A stretch of 64,000 nt of DNA from Pieris napi (Eukaryota > Arthropoda > Insecta > Lepidoptera > Pieridae), in NCBI RefSeq assembly GCF_905475465.1, contig NC_062236.1, positions 5,466,001 to 5,530,000 of the forward strand. The letters run 5' to 3'. This document shows, in pieces, positions 48,828 to 61,329 of the stretch. Each line of letters opens with the position of its first letter. The stretch's first letter is position 1. The notes under the pieces are model-generated. The model searched no databases, was not told the origin of the DNA, and saw only the letters and a list, made by a program, of their open reading frames with translations. The position numbers and the translations under genes were made by a program.

Positions 48828-50889
48828 AATGACGGAAAAAAAATTCACAATCAAACTGCGATAGATGTAATATTTGTGTTTAATGTTTGTATAACTTAAA
48901 GCAGAGATTGTAAAATGCTTTCTTTACTCATTTGCATTTTTATGAAATATCAGTTTTTTAAAGTATTTGGCATAAGACAGTAGTTCCGACTGGTTTGAAA
49001 TTTAAAGGAGGAAGAGTTCATACATCCATTCGAATAATGTGAATTCCAAGTTTTTCTGTCCATTTTTTCTGCTAGAGTAAGTATTGCCGTATAAAAAAGG
49101 CTGAGATATAAAACCACCGTCTGCAGAAATACGACAAAAAATGTAACATATCTTTTTTTTTTCGAATTCACATAAGGTTATTCTTATATGCCAAAGATGT
49201 TTTATCTAGTCAAACTAATTTAAATAATATGTTTTTTGTTTATTCTAAAGTTTACGAGAGCTAAATACAAAGAGGAAGAAACAGGAGACACCAAATCGAT
49301 TATATACCAAAGAATTACAAGTATTTATTAAGTAAAAATATCGCTTAATTTTAATGCGAATGTTCTAATTACATAGTTAGGTTTTGTATGCTGCCCTTTT
49401 ATTTGATATACACGGGTGTTTTACAAGCACAAATATATTATGCTGGTTTTATCTTCAGTATTGACATTACCGCTGTAAGAATCAATTTTTAATCCATATC
49501 AAATTTTTAGATGTTAAATTTTTGACTTAGCCAAATATCGTGCATTTATTAAATTATTATTAGACCCTAAGTAAAACGTATTTAAATTGAACATTCCTGA
49601 CCAAGCTGCCATATAGGTGTAAATTTATTTATAAATCGTCTGTTCATTATTTTAAATGTATTTTGAAAATAATTTTAAACTATTCAACATTTCTTTTATT
49701 TACTTTTCCCTATACATTTATATCTACTAACGCTCTTATATAAATAATAGTGTAATTGCAACGTTTGAACTAAAGGTTTTTATGAATAGGGGAGGAAAAT
49801 ATTTTCAGGTTTAATGTTTTTAAAATAAATTTTAAGTCATTTTAATGGAAATTATTTGAAAACAAAATGTTTGCCTGATCTCAGCCACAACGTTAGGGTT
49901 GCCAGGTATATCTATATCATCACCTCTTAAGACTAAATGTTTAGTCTGACTGTTGGCTTAATATTTTATCCTTAAATTCTAGAGAAAATGCCTTCAAATA
50001 AAAAAAAAATAAAGTAAATTAACTAGCCCTATGTGTATTTACTGAAAATTCATTTCAAGCATTGTTAGTTTCGCAGTGAAACAATTTCTTTTGTAATTTT
50101 TGCGTTCAATTCTTTGTACAAAACACGGTAGGCCAATACATAATCAATCGAGATATATAGCCGTAGGGCTAATTAATTGTAGGTGTTCTAAAAATAATCT
50201 TATTGCATGAAAGTTCAAAGTTATGTCTTTAATCGCAGAAAAAACTCGATACTAAGCCCATTTCTAGAACGTCAATCCAACATTAATATATACGTAGTTT
50301 TAGGGACTGTCAAATCATTGTATTAAATATGACAGGTATCAAGACGAGATTGTTACTTGAGATACGAATCCTGGACCTAAGACCTAAGGCATGTGGATTT
50401 CTTAAAACTGAAACTAACCGTTCTTCGACGATTAGTATAATATTTAGCTATGTATTTAAAAGTAAGTTATGTATTCATAACTATAATCTATCTATATTAA
50501 CAGGCGCTATGATGTGTTTGATTAACTCGAATCCATACTTTTGCATTAATATCACAATAATTTATATCAAACACATTAATCAGCAATTATTGGTACGATA
50601 GCAATTTTGTTCTAGATATATTTAACTCCTTTGTGATCCAAGTATAAAGTACGTGTTTGGAATAATAAAATGCTCGCCGCTGGAAATCCTATATGACACG
50701 AGGGGTGCGCTTACTGCAATCACATATTAGGCCCCCATGCACGTGATGTATGTTTGCAGTAATTGTACCGAAGGTTTGAAAATCGGCCTTATCGCCTTTG
50801 CTTAAAGTGGGAAATTCAAAAGCAGTTTTGGATAAGCTCCTAGGGAAAACAATGCATTTTTAAATGAACTCTGTTGCAAGGTCACAGTG

Positions 50890-51398
50890 TACAAATTGGT
50901 CCAGATATGAACGGCGCCTGCCCCTTAAAGCGCAGCCGCGGAAGCTGTCCGTACGTCACGCCGCTAGCGTTAATATGACCCCTACTCGGTGTTCCCTTCA
51001 AAATTTACTTGTCTTTTTATTAGGCTGAAACATTCTATAAATAACCTATTACTTCCTTATATTCGGGTAGATATACCAAACGAGTTAGATGTCTTTGATA
51101 TTCGGCTCGTAATTAAAGATTTCTGTGAATATTTTCAGATGAGCGTTTGTGGAACATGTGGTAATGCCGGTATTCGTAGCTAGCTTCAGTTTGCTAGTCG
51201 GTTTGTTTATGTATTGAAAGACAACAGTGTAGCCGGCTTCGAGTGAGACTGACTCGCGTTTCGTAATTTGGAACAGTGATGTAGTTCTTGATTGTATTCG
51301 CTCGGATAAAATTAATTCAGTGTAAGACGTCCGGTACAAATAAGTTGAGTGTAATTATTTAATACGCCAATTACTCCAAACAGGAATCAGGATATCAG
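50890..51398 (+). promoter_or_regulatory. possible promoter and noncoding first exon
   Basis: A GC- and CpG-richer stretch at about 50905-50995 (including ccgcggaagc and gtcacgccgctagcg) contrasts with the AT-rich surroundings. A TTCAGTTTG initiator-like site lies at 51186. The following 200 bp have several in-frame stops and end in ATATCAG followed by gtatgt at 51399, a fair splice donor. This would fit a 5' untranslated exon of a gene further downstream, but no coding exon in the window can be attached to it. Confidence 0.2.
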
Positions 51399-53516
51399 GT
51401 ATGTTAAAACACTATTATATGTAACAAATTATATTAAAAATCATGTAAATAATAAAATACTACTGGTAATTTTACATAGCTTCGTTAATAATAATAGACT
51501 TATATATCATAAATAAATTTCAATCACACCACGTTTAGTTATTTTCGTAGCTTACATTTCCTTTACGTTATATATGCACTCGATTAATACATCATTCATC
51601 CTTTGGTCTGAAAGCTAATTAGTCATAGACCTTAGTGCATATCCATTTACCTCTCAGTAATAAGATCAATTATTCTGTCGGAAACCACGCGTGGTTTTGT
51701 AACCAATATTCTTACGAGTACGAGCGGTGTTTGTTAAAGGTGCAATATTATGTGTTGCTAGACTGCAATGTCGTATAATTGGTGATATGAATTTAATTTA
51801 ATAAAATATTAAATTATATTATTATATTAATATTATATTCATTTATTGACACGAATATAGACAATAAACTAAAAGCTAAACTAAAATAAACACGTTTTTT
51901 TTATTTCTAGTCTAATCTTGATAATAAGTCGTATATAGGTATTAAACCATATTTGTAAATTTATAATAATGATTTAATTCTTTGAAAAATATACGAAAAT
52001 TGCCTCTTTTGCTGGCCCTAAACATACTAAGTTCAAACATTATAAACCTCTATTACTTTAAATTACCCTTAATTAATTGTAATTATCGCACGCCTTGTTA
52101 TTTCGCTATTACTAAGATCCGTTGTTCTAAGTATAAAGCTTTTGTGTGTGTTTAGATCTAGTTACAAAAAGCCACTGTTCGGTATTAATTTCGTTAACCT
52201 GATGCGGTTATTTATATATATAGGTTTTTATTTTTATATATAGGATATAGGTTTTTTTCAATTTTCTTTATTACTTATTTAAATATTGATTCTATTAATA
52301 TTTATATAAAATTATTATATTTGCGATTAGGTTGCTTATAGTATTGCATAATTTGTGGTTTTAATTATTATAATTTAAAATTTCTGTTTGTTAATAATAT
52401 TCCAAAAAAACCAAACCGTTTTCGGCACCTTAATATATTCTATGAAAAAAGAATTGTTACGATAGCGTGCCTGATGTTGAAAATCTTTGGCTTTAAAATC
52501 TTACTTTAAAAGTATTTGAATATATAAAATAGGGACATTGTAAACGATACCAATAAGGCTTTATAGACCACAAGCCCATGAACAAAAAATACCTGTGAAA
52601 TGACCCAACGTGAATTACGCTTAGAAGGCTGTTACTATATCTGAAAATAGCTCTGAGCACTATGCCGTCATTTCTGAGCGGTACATGTGAGTACGTGAGT
52701 GAATGGACTTTCTCAGGTACAATGGGGGAATTTCGACTAATTATTAATGTACGGCTTTGTTATAAGTGTATAGATGATTAAAAATAAATGTCGAAAAACC
52801 TAGTGCCGTACAAAAGTGATGGTGCCGGAAGTCGGTGCAAATTTTTAATTCGACGACAGTTGCAGAAGCAATATAGGTCATTTATTACTGTACGGCATTT
52901 GTGTGATTCCTTTTGGACACATATACAGATACTTTACCCGTAAACGCCGTACATATTTCCAGCGGAGCGGTCGAAAGCCAAGGGTCGGAACCCTACCCCT
53001 ACACCCATATACCCTAAGGTCATTGTAAAATGTACGGCAACATGTTCAAAATATTATTTAACACAGACAATAATGTTTTATAATTATGCCGTCCAAATAT
53101 TATAGTTAATATTTGTGTAATTAAATATTTATCGAAATTTCAGGATTTACCAAGTTCTTACTGCTGTAAGATCAGAGAATAATGTACGGCAACTTGTTTT
53201 TTTACATAATGTTACTAAATGTTACCGTTGTACCTTATAGCCGTTCATTATAAATGGTAACAAATAAAAATATTATGATAAGAAATATATGAAATTTCCG
53301 AAATTTAGATGACTTTTCAAATGCTCCTAGAGTAATATGGGGAGTAATATTTTCAAAGATTATTGTTATTTTATATGTAACAAATATAAATAAACAAAAA
53401 AAACCAGATGCCGTACATTTTACTCCAGATTATTCTTTACAGCTGATAAAAACTTCGACTACGTTTGAGGTGTCCCTTAAGGTCATTAATAACTGTACAT
53501 ATCTGAGTATACTACC

Positions 53517-53547
53517 ATAAGGCTGTAAAGTATATTTACAGCCTTAT
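53517..53547. repeat. 13-bp perfect inverted repeat inside the fold-back element
   Basis: ATAAGGCTGTAAA at 53517-53529 pairs exactly with TTTACAGCCTTAT at 53535-53547 across the 5-base loop gtata. It lies just left of the nested MITE. Confidence 0.6.
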
Positions 53548-53602
53548 CGTACCAGCAGAGAGAGGTAAAGGAAAAATATTTTTAACAAAAATAAAAATAT
53601 AA

Positions 53603-54187
53603 TACAGGGCGTCCCAAAGTTATGAGACATGAAGGGAAAGTACCTTAAGTATCGCAGATAGGGTATTTTACTAAAAGAAGACTTTATGTTATTTTTAAAA
53701 GTTAGTAATTCTGCATTCAAAGATTTTTTAAAAACTACTTGCCTCGTCTGGAAATCGAACCGGCTTAAATTTAAAAAAAAAACACCCCTACTTTTATGAT
53801 GCCAATCGAAAGAATGGCCAAAACCTAATAACTTTTCTAAAGTAACAGACTCGTAGGGGATTTTTTTAAGCCGAATACGATAGATAATGTTTTTAATTTG
53901 ATTAAAACATATATTCACGCTGTTCCTTTCTTTTAAAATACTATGTTACTTAAGAAGAGTTATTAGTTTTTGGCCATTCTTTCGATTGGCTTCATAAAAG
54001 TAGGGGTGTTTTTTTTACATTTAAGTCGGTTCGATTCCCAGACGAGGCAAGTAATTTTAAAAAAAATCTTTGAATGCAGAATTAATAACTTTTAAAAATA
54101 ACATAAAGTCTTCTTTTAGTAAAATACCCTATCTATGATATTTAAGGTACTTTCCCTTCATTTCCCATAACTTTGGGACGCCCTGTA
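53603..54187. mobile_element. nested TA-flanked fold-back MITE
   Basis: It lies in the middle of the larger fold-back element. The ends CAGGGCGTCCCAAAGTTATG and its complement lie inside TA dinucleotides, as for Tc1/mariner-type insertion. The arms of about 245 bp (53605-53848 and 53944-54185) pair with scattered mismatches and small indels, so it has diverged more than the host element's arms. There is no coding capacity; a 124-residue minus-strand frame is a product of the arms. Confidence 0.8.
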
Positions 54188-54893
54188 TTGGTAGGCGGTG
54201 GTAGCGGACTATCGAAAGTGTACGGCATTTATCTTTTATTAAAGATTGTCTAAAGTATTAATAACCTGTGTTATTGCCGTACAGATAAAAGTCACCGGAA
54301 AATGACTCTTTTCTGAGGAAAGTAATTTACCCCATACACCTATGTGTTCCACAAAAAATGTACGGCATGCTGGAAAATGTTATCTATTTGTGAAGTACTC
54401 TCAAGATCATTTAATTTTATGTTGTTTCATATCATCATCACCTATATGCTAATCAGACATATGTTGCGACCCTTGGCTTTCGACCGCTCCGCTGGGAATA
54501 TGTACGGCGTTTACGGGTAAAGTATCTGTATATGTGTCCAAAAGGAATCACACAAATGCCGTACAGTAATAAATGACCTATATTGCTTCTGCAACTGTCG
54601 TCGAATTAAAAATTTGCACCGACTTCCGGCACCATCACTTTTGTACGGCACTAGGTTTTTCGACATTTATTTTTAATCATCTATACACTTATAACAAAGC
54701 CGTACATTAATAATTAGTCGAAATTCCCCCATTGTACCTGAGAAAGTCCATTCACTCACGTACTCACATGTACCGCTCAGAAATGACGGCATAGTGCTCA
54801 GAGCTATTTTCAGATATAGTAACAGCCTTCTAAGCGTAATTCACGTTGGGTCATTTCACAGGTATTTTTTGTTCATGGGCTTGTGGTCTATTA

Positions 54894-57800
54894 GAGGTAA
54901 GTGTACCTATTACACCTACATGCTTAAGCGATATTGCGAGGTTTTCTACAAATAATAATTGTCTTATTATTTGCAGATTTTTCTAGAATCTACAATCTAC
55001 ATACTTTCCTGGTCTTGCTTTAATCAATATCAGGACACGCTTTTTATTTTCCTTTTCTCTATGTTGCTGCGTTTTATGCAAAGGCGGTTTTAATCTCTCA
55101 AAGGAGATTGTTATTGGTAAAGCGGTAATATAGAAACCACGGTGATCATGTACTAAACATTCTACCTTAGCTTCAGTACTAGTTTATAAAGATCTCTCTA
55201 AAAATAGCGCATACTTCATCGCGAAATTACATAAACAATTTATAGCAGAAAGCAGGCTAAGGTTAGACGAATGTTAGAATTCATAGAATATATCTCGTTC
55301 CCAGATAATCGTATAGAGTTTCATGGATTCATTTCAAATTGAAATTTACAAAGATATCTCGATAAGTAGGGTCCCGTGGAATGGCTTTACGATCTGGCAA
55401 AGACGTTCCTAACTGCTCTCTTATCTATTGCTGACCCAACCCTTTTCACTGTCTGAACATTCGAAATACTGGTCCGAAACTATAGCTGTACACTTTAATA
55501 TATCATTTTATTATAGTTCTATTTTCAGGCACTATTATTCACACTTTACAATTTTCGACATAAAAGAAAAGCAATTGCCATGTATTTTCATAAATACCTA
55601 CGTTAGGCAGAGAATGAAAAACATACTTATATAATATATAAACTCAACCTTCTTCGTTCAAATATGCATTGATGTTCAACTGTTAATCAATGCATATCTC
55701 TATTACATATTCAATTAAACTTCATTGTGTAGTGAAGAAAACATTATGAGGATACCGGCGGTCAAAAGAAATCGTCGAAGAGGGTCACAGAAGTATCTAG
55801 AAATATTAATTTATAATGACATAAGTTGCCGTACCACTTGGTGAACAATAGAATAAAACAATTTCACTACGTACGTATATGAATTAGTGTTAAGGATTTC
55901 TCTGTTTTGCTCGGTTTAAAATGCAGAAAGCACTAAACTGCATAAGTAGTTCAATGACTATACGGAGTACAAGAAGTCTTATAGATAACCAGATCTCGCA
56001 GCGGAATGACAGCATCTGTTCGTAATTATGATTGCAATTACAAGCGATCAGACTGTTCGCCGCATATAGCTTAATTACTATAAGGATCTTGGGAATACAC
56101 TTGAGAGGTACATAGTAATTATCTTGTAAAAAAATATTGGTAGGATGTCTTCACTAAGCACAGGATGTTAAACATAGAAATGACGAGGAAGTAGGTAGTG
56201 GAACTATTTAAAGGTTTTAAAGAATTTAAATTAATAAAATAACTACGACAAACACAACTATGAATCCCAAATCATAATTGTTTCGAATGTTAATAAGTTT
56301 AACCTCGATGGGACTTGTGTAATTTTTAATCTAAAGTTTAATTCTTAAAGATCGGCTAAGCCCCTACAATTTAAGGTAACTCAGTATCTCATTCTGTACA
56401 TAAAGATTTCAATTTCTAACTGTTAGGTAGAAGGTAGCGTTCTATTATTTAATTGGACATGTTGGACTAACATGTCTTATATATTTAATATTAAGGATGT
56501 AAAGCTATAGTAATGGTATTCTCCAATTTAAAGTACGTTTATAAAAACCTACGCAAACCTATACAATTAAATTCCTTTGTATTGTTAAAATATAAACTTG
56601 TAAATGTTTCATCTCAAACTCAACGACAAAGTCCGCATTGAATCAAAATAAACTTTTAAAAACAACTTCAACTTCATTAGCAAGAGTTCTACGGCTATTG
56701 ATGAGTCCTTTGTCCGCCTTATTTTTGCTCAAATAGAACGTACACGCACGGATGTTTACATACGAGCAACTAATCCAGATTGACCTAATTTACAGTTCCA
56801 TATGGAAACCGCCACACGCATTCTTCGTACACATGCATAACTTTTATTCTATACTAGCCGTAGTCCGATTTCATTGGCGTGATAACAGGAAAGCATATTT
56901 TAAAAGATCTAAGCATTCAGACGACGGCAAACGGATTTTTTACTATAGACATTTCCTTCTTGAACTCTATTTCTAAAAAAAATCATTAAAATTAATGTTA
57001 TGTAATAATGTTTCCTTGTCAACTACTAATTTTATTATACCAGCAAACTTGGACTGTAAGATACAATCAGGAGAATTTGCATTGAACAAGAGTAATGAAT
57101 ACAGAATTCAGATGTGCAAGAATATTAAATTTAATTTTAAGAAATTAAGCTGCAAGCCATGTTTAAACCTATCACGTAAAAATAAACAGGTAAATAACAA
57201 AAACACGGGATAAAGTCGATCCCAGATCCCTCGCAGGATCATTAGGCAAGTTGGAAGCAATAAAATTCCTAAAGCAACCCCAGTGGTCATTGCGAAAACT
57301 ACGGAAAATGTGCTCATTGTCCTAGAAATACGGCTGGAATCAAACTCTTGAGATCTTGTTTAGTTGTCCCGGCTGACCGGCGGACGAATTTCGTAGGTAA
57401 TTTTTCACGTGCAACCTTTTTTTATATCTATAATAAAACAATAATGCTTTAATGGATTAAAACAACTTTCTACTAATACAATTAACTATTTACTATATTT
57501 TTAATAACGATACGAAATTAATTATGCAAAACAAAATTACATAATAAAAAATACAAGAAATTACCTAACTATTATATACGTAGTCACTAACAAATAATAG
57601 GACTATTGTTTAGTTGGCTAAGATGCTCATCTATTTGGCTCTAAAAGTTATATGTAGTATGTATGGGTGATTGAGACACCTTAATTCACGCATTTGAATA
57701 ATCACAGGTTGACGGACTCCATTTATATGACAACTGATCGTTTTGTCATAAATGAATGCTTTTATTGAGTGTAATTAGAGATTTATTTTAAAAAAAGGGG

Positions 57801-58180
57801 CTAAAACGTTTGTGTTTATAAAATAACGTTTGTGTTAATAAATAATAATAAGTAAATAATTAAAAAATAAATAAATATAAAAGTGTTATCTATAATAACA
57901 GGGTAAACCCTCTTCAATCTTGTATGAAATGCAAATGTACAAATGTTAATTATTATTATCTTATACAATTATTGTCAGGTTATACCAAAGGGAATTATCC
58001 ATTTAATGGATTCATAGTCATCAAAGATTTTGGAATAGGTCCTTCCTATCTCTCGTGTTCATAAACTAAATTTATAGATATTGACTGCGTACCTCACTCG
58101 TATTATTCTACTGTCTGTACCTTTGGGGTGGAATTTTCAAAATATGTACTTCCATAGTGAATGTATTCAGGATAACATAT
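54894..58180. other. intergenic, no supported gene
   Basis: A SINE-like scrap occurs near 55730-55800 (gtgaagaaaacattatgagg). A duplicated aacgtttgtgttataaa-type unit lies at about 57806-57843. Short frames at 56.7-57.3 kb have no recognisable family. Confidence 0.4.
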
Positions 58181-58660
58181 TGAAGTGAAACTTCTTTAGG
58201 CGCATGAGGGTAAATTTTTACGAAAACGTCACGCAGATATGCAGCGTTTTTGTCGAAGAAAAGGAAGAGAGCGATTGAGACCGATTGAGAGAGAATGAGA
58301 AGGGCGAATTACCTTATAGAAATTCTATTTTTCATATGAAAATTTCGTAAAGAGAAATTTATGAAATATTACTATTTTATATTTTATGCAAAATAATTCA
58401 TTGATATCTCAAATGACGGTTTGTAAACTAAAATGCCACGGGTTTATAATATCGAAGAAATAAATAAAAAAATAAAAATTATTATTTGTATTAATTTTCG
58501 ACACTTAATATTTTAATGACAATTAAATTCATTAAATTCCTAACATATCTTCCATTTTCCCTCCCTCTAAGTCTCGGAAATCTAAGTTTTAGATTTGTAT
58601 AAATTTGAACAAGAGATAAAAATTAGTTTGCCAAAGAAGTTTCACTTCTGACATGTGTAC
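58181..58660. mobile_element. MITE copy 2 (GAAGTGAAACTTC variant)
   Basis: The left end is gaagtgaaacttctttaggcgc, matched inverted at the right end by ccaaagaagtttcacttctg. Both ends carry the GTGAAAC core instead of the GTTATAC core seen in the other two copies. The interior is AT-rich with an acgtcacgcagatatgcagcg stretch. Confidence 0.5.
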
Positions 58661-58678
58661 TTTGTACGCACGCACTTT

Positions 58679-59038
58679 TTGAAGTTATACTTCTTTAGGC
58701 GCGTTATGAAAAATTGATGAGAGTGAAATTTTACGATGCGCGCGCACCGTGACACAAAATTAAAAGAATGAAGTTGCCCACGGAAGATGCTACGGCATTG
58801 GACATAATTTAAAAACAATATTCGAATAATAATAGAATTTATGTTACACTCAACGTAAGAGAATAATAATTAATATTTATTTATTGAATTTTTCAAATGT
58901 AAACTGAACTTTATTGACTATAAAGACTCCTTTTCCAGTCTTTGATTATTTAATTGTAACTAATTATTTGCATGCAATCAAAAACAATTTTTAATAATGC
59001 CAAAGAAGTATAACTTCTTACGTGCGTACATAAGTACA
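58679..59038. mobile_element. MITE copy 3 (GAAGTTATACTTC family)
   Basis: The left end ttgaagttatacttcttta, then ggcgcgttatg and gatgcgcgcgcaccgtgaca, closely matches copy 1 at 31638. The right end gccaaagaagtataacttct, then acgtgcgtacataagtacac, is inverted. It lies 19 bp from copy 2. Confidence 0.6.
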
Positions 59039-59049
59039 CAAACCCTTTT

Positions 59050-59310
59050 TTTTATACAGAAATGGACGTTTGGGCGTAAACCCACCTAATGATAAGTGAG
59101 ATGCAGCCTGATGGCAAGTCCTGTCCAGGACATGCCCATTTACCTGGCGTGAATTACATGGATTCATTTTTCTTTAGGAAAGATTTAAAGAGGCAAGGAG
59201 TTCCACTCCACTGTTTTCATAAGAGAGGACGATCCAAATATGAAGTGCGACATTTGTTGAGAATAATTGTGCATCAAATAACAAATTTTCTTCCTTCTAT
59301 TGACAAGTAA
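59050..59310 (-). mobile_element. LINE 3' tail, another family
   Basis: A T-run and tatacagaaatggacgtttg are followed by ggcgtaaacccacctaatga and gataagtgagatgcagcctg, a form of LINE 3' UTR common in Lepidoptera. It reads toward the left on the minus strand. The plus-strand frame over it is not a gene. Confidence 0.45.
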
Positions 59311-60039
59311 TTTATTTGGTATAAGTTTACTTATTATTAATTGGTTGTATAAGTCAGCATAGTTAGTTTTTTAATTGTTGATAAACAATTGTTAGTACAA
59401 CCATTTTACGATTGACGTTTTATTAAAAATAGGGTTGGTAATATATATTACGTATACCTAATACATTTTAATTGGATCATACAAATTTTGGCATAATTTC
59501 ATAATATCTAAATACCGACTAATGAAATTTTCAATCACGATCGCACTCGTAGCTACATTTTATATATTTTGAAATAGCTGAAAACGTCATTAGGTCATCT
59601 AAATAACCAGAGTTGTAAAACAACTGGCGAGTTAATTTTAACCTTCGATTAACGTAATGCTCCGTGACTCATCTCGGGATCTTCGTACCGACATTTTGAC
59701 GCAAGCCGACTTAAATAAACCTATCAATCACTGGACGCTGCTCAGCCCATTACACAAATAAACTCGTGTTTCGTAGTACAAATCAATAATTAAAAACACG
59801 AAAATGTAACGTGACCTAATTACTTACGTCTCCAGCATCTATGGCTTGCTTAATATGACACCCCGCAGGTTCAGTATTCAATTAATTGCGGAAAAATTGT
59901 CTGGGAGGAATATTTAAGACACTCGTCGGAGGAAGTTTAATTATATATTTTTAAATTGATCGCATTTTACATAATAAGGATTATAAATTGATTCTTAGAT
60001 AAATAGGATCCTAGACGAAGCTATGAATATTTTTTATAT

Positions 60040-60290
60040 GATAGGCCAGCGAGGTTACGCAGAGGCTATAAAAGGTAGCTGCTGCAGCCCATGGACACCC
60101 ATGTCATGTGCGTTAGCGGCTTTTAAGAGAGGAGAATCCCTTTTTTAAAATCTGGAAATCGTATCGTCCAGGAAAGATCTCCACTGAAAGTCGATTCCAC
60201 AGCTCGCCAGTTCGCAAAAGCAAGTGTCAAGAAAAGCCGACTGTGGGAGACTTCCTACCATCGAGGTGGTGTGGATGAAACCTGGAATTA
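60040..60290 (-). mobile_element. LINE 3' end, decayed
   Basis: The minus strand reads PHHLDGRKSPTVGFS, a stop, then LLLRTGELWNRLSVEIFPG and RYDFQILKKGFSSLKSR. This is the same C-terminal text as the copy at 8985 and is followed by the tail over cagcccatggacacccatg. Confidence 0.65.
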
Positions 60291-60942
60291 GTCCCTGAAA
60301 ATAATTGCTCATATTAAGATCATCGTGTATTGGATGACATTAGATGCGTAGATGTTTTTTATTTTTTTTCATGCTAAAATGACATACGTGCATACCTCAA
60401 AATGTAGCCGAGCAGTAAGTATTACAGAAGTAATCTCAAACATAATGTCCCAGAAAATTTCACTTTGATCCATTTATGTATGTGTGTAACAAAATACAAA
60501 TGTCACATTTAAATTTAGAACGATTATATCAGAGTTGAATTTCATTTGTTAAAATATATTCAACGGTAGACTAAAATTCATGACTCGTTTGTGGTGCAGC
60601 TCGCCATTGTAGCAAAACTATAAAAGAAAAAAAGCAAAGCTGCATGTTGATCAAAGAGTAGTCGGTTTTGATGTATGCCTGGAAAATGAACGATTCGTGA
60701 TCTGTGGTAAAAATATTGCAGGTTCGAAAATCCTTGTTGATTTATATTGATAACGGGCAGTTCCGGTTTCACACGGATAGCACATTTTTTTTAATTTTGG
60801 CAATAGGTAGTATGTAACTCAGGGGTAATGGGAACCACATACAAATACTTTAATTTTTATAGGCTAGTTGGTGTTAAAATACGTTTAATTTACACATCCT
60901 TGTTTGACAGATTGAATTATTCGGTCAACTTATATCATATAC

Positions 60943-61215
60943 TAGCTCTTCCCTGCCACGCATCGCTGTAGCACATTGTGATTTAATGGTGTAGAAATGA
61001 GAAACAAAACAAAGAAAACATTTCATATAAGTTTAATTTTGCAATACTTGTGAAAAAAAAACATAAAGATAAAAAAAAAAAAAAAAAGTAGATAAAAACC
61101 TTGATGCGGATTATATACCATTATCATGCTAAAATTTCAGCTTGATCGGTGCAGAACTTTCTGAGTTTTTGAAGCGTACACAAACCAACATAACATTTTT
61201 ATATAAATAGATACA
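60943..61215 (+). repeat. dispersed insect repeat (ctagctcttccctgccacgc type)
   Basis: It opens atatactagctcttccctgc and ends in atgctaaaatttcagcttga, tcggtgcagaactttctgag and ttatataaatagat. This matches the general plan of the repeat at 5318: a ctagct start and an AT end that pairs loosely with flanking DNA. A run of about 18 A bases lies near 61070-61087. Confidence 0.45.
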
Positions 61216-61329
61216 TAAAAAATAACCTGTTTAGTTGTTTTGGTGATTAGTATGTAGGTTCTATCACTTTCCTAATCGCTCACAAATTTTTTTACTTAAC
61301 ATTGAATAGATATTATACACATCAGAAAA

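Larger units (their letters stand above)
47631..52560. other. intergenic downstream of Rab27
   Basis: Mostly AT-rich DNA with accidental frames. The only structured part is the CpG-richer stretch near 50900-51400 listed separately. No RNA gene was recognised. Confidence 0.4.
52564..54890. mobile_element. 2.3 kb fold-back transposable element with 424-bp terminal inverted repeats
   Basis: The left arm 52564-52987 and right arm 54467-54890 are reverse complements over 424 bp; I saw one mismatch, near the inner edge. TTA lies directly outside both ends (52561-52563 and 54891-54893), consistent with a 3-bp target duplication. The heptamer GTACGGC or its complement occurs 14 times. In the arms it is at 52749, 52805, 52890, 52946, 54502, 54558, 54643 and 54699. 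In the middle it is at 53032, 53184, 53410, 54220, 54276 and 54360. No open frame resembling a transposase is present, so it is likely moved by an enzyme encoded elsewhere. A TTA duplication recalls PIF/Harbinger elements, but the ends (TAGACCAC) do not let me name a superfamily. Confidence 0.85.

Noticed and set aside
48648..48899. 83-codon frame containing a 9-bp tandem repeat
   Set aside because: No start context, no family resemblance and no splice-compatible link to Rab27 in the frame that reads Lys-Ser-Pro.
49257..49342. alternative last exon for Rab27 (SLRELNTKRKKQ...)
   Set aside because: It has a good acceptor and compatible phase, but the product would lack any C-terminal cysteine. 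The exon at 47370 has the RME motif and the Cys-Ser-Cys end expected of Rab27.
53544..53918. 124-codon minus-strand frame
   Set aside because: It lies wholly within one arm and the loop of the nested fold-back MITE and its immediate flank. There is no protein family resemblance, and the inverted arm would encode an unrelated frame.
57108..57317. 69-codon minus-strand frame with hydrophobic N-terminal part (MSTFSVVFAMTTGVALGILL)
   Set aside because: It could form membrane helices, but there is no recognisable family, no splice partners and strong AT-driven hydrophobic bias. Cross-species conservation would be needed before calling it.
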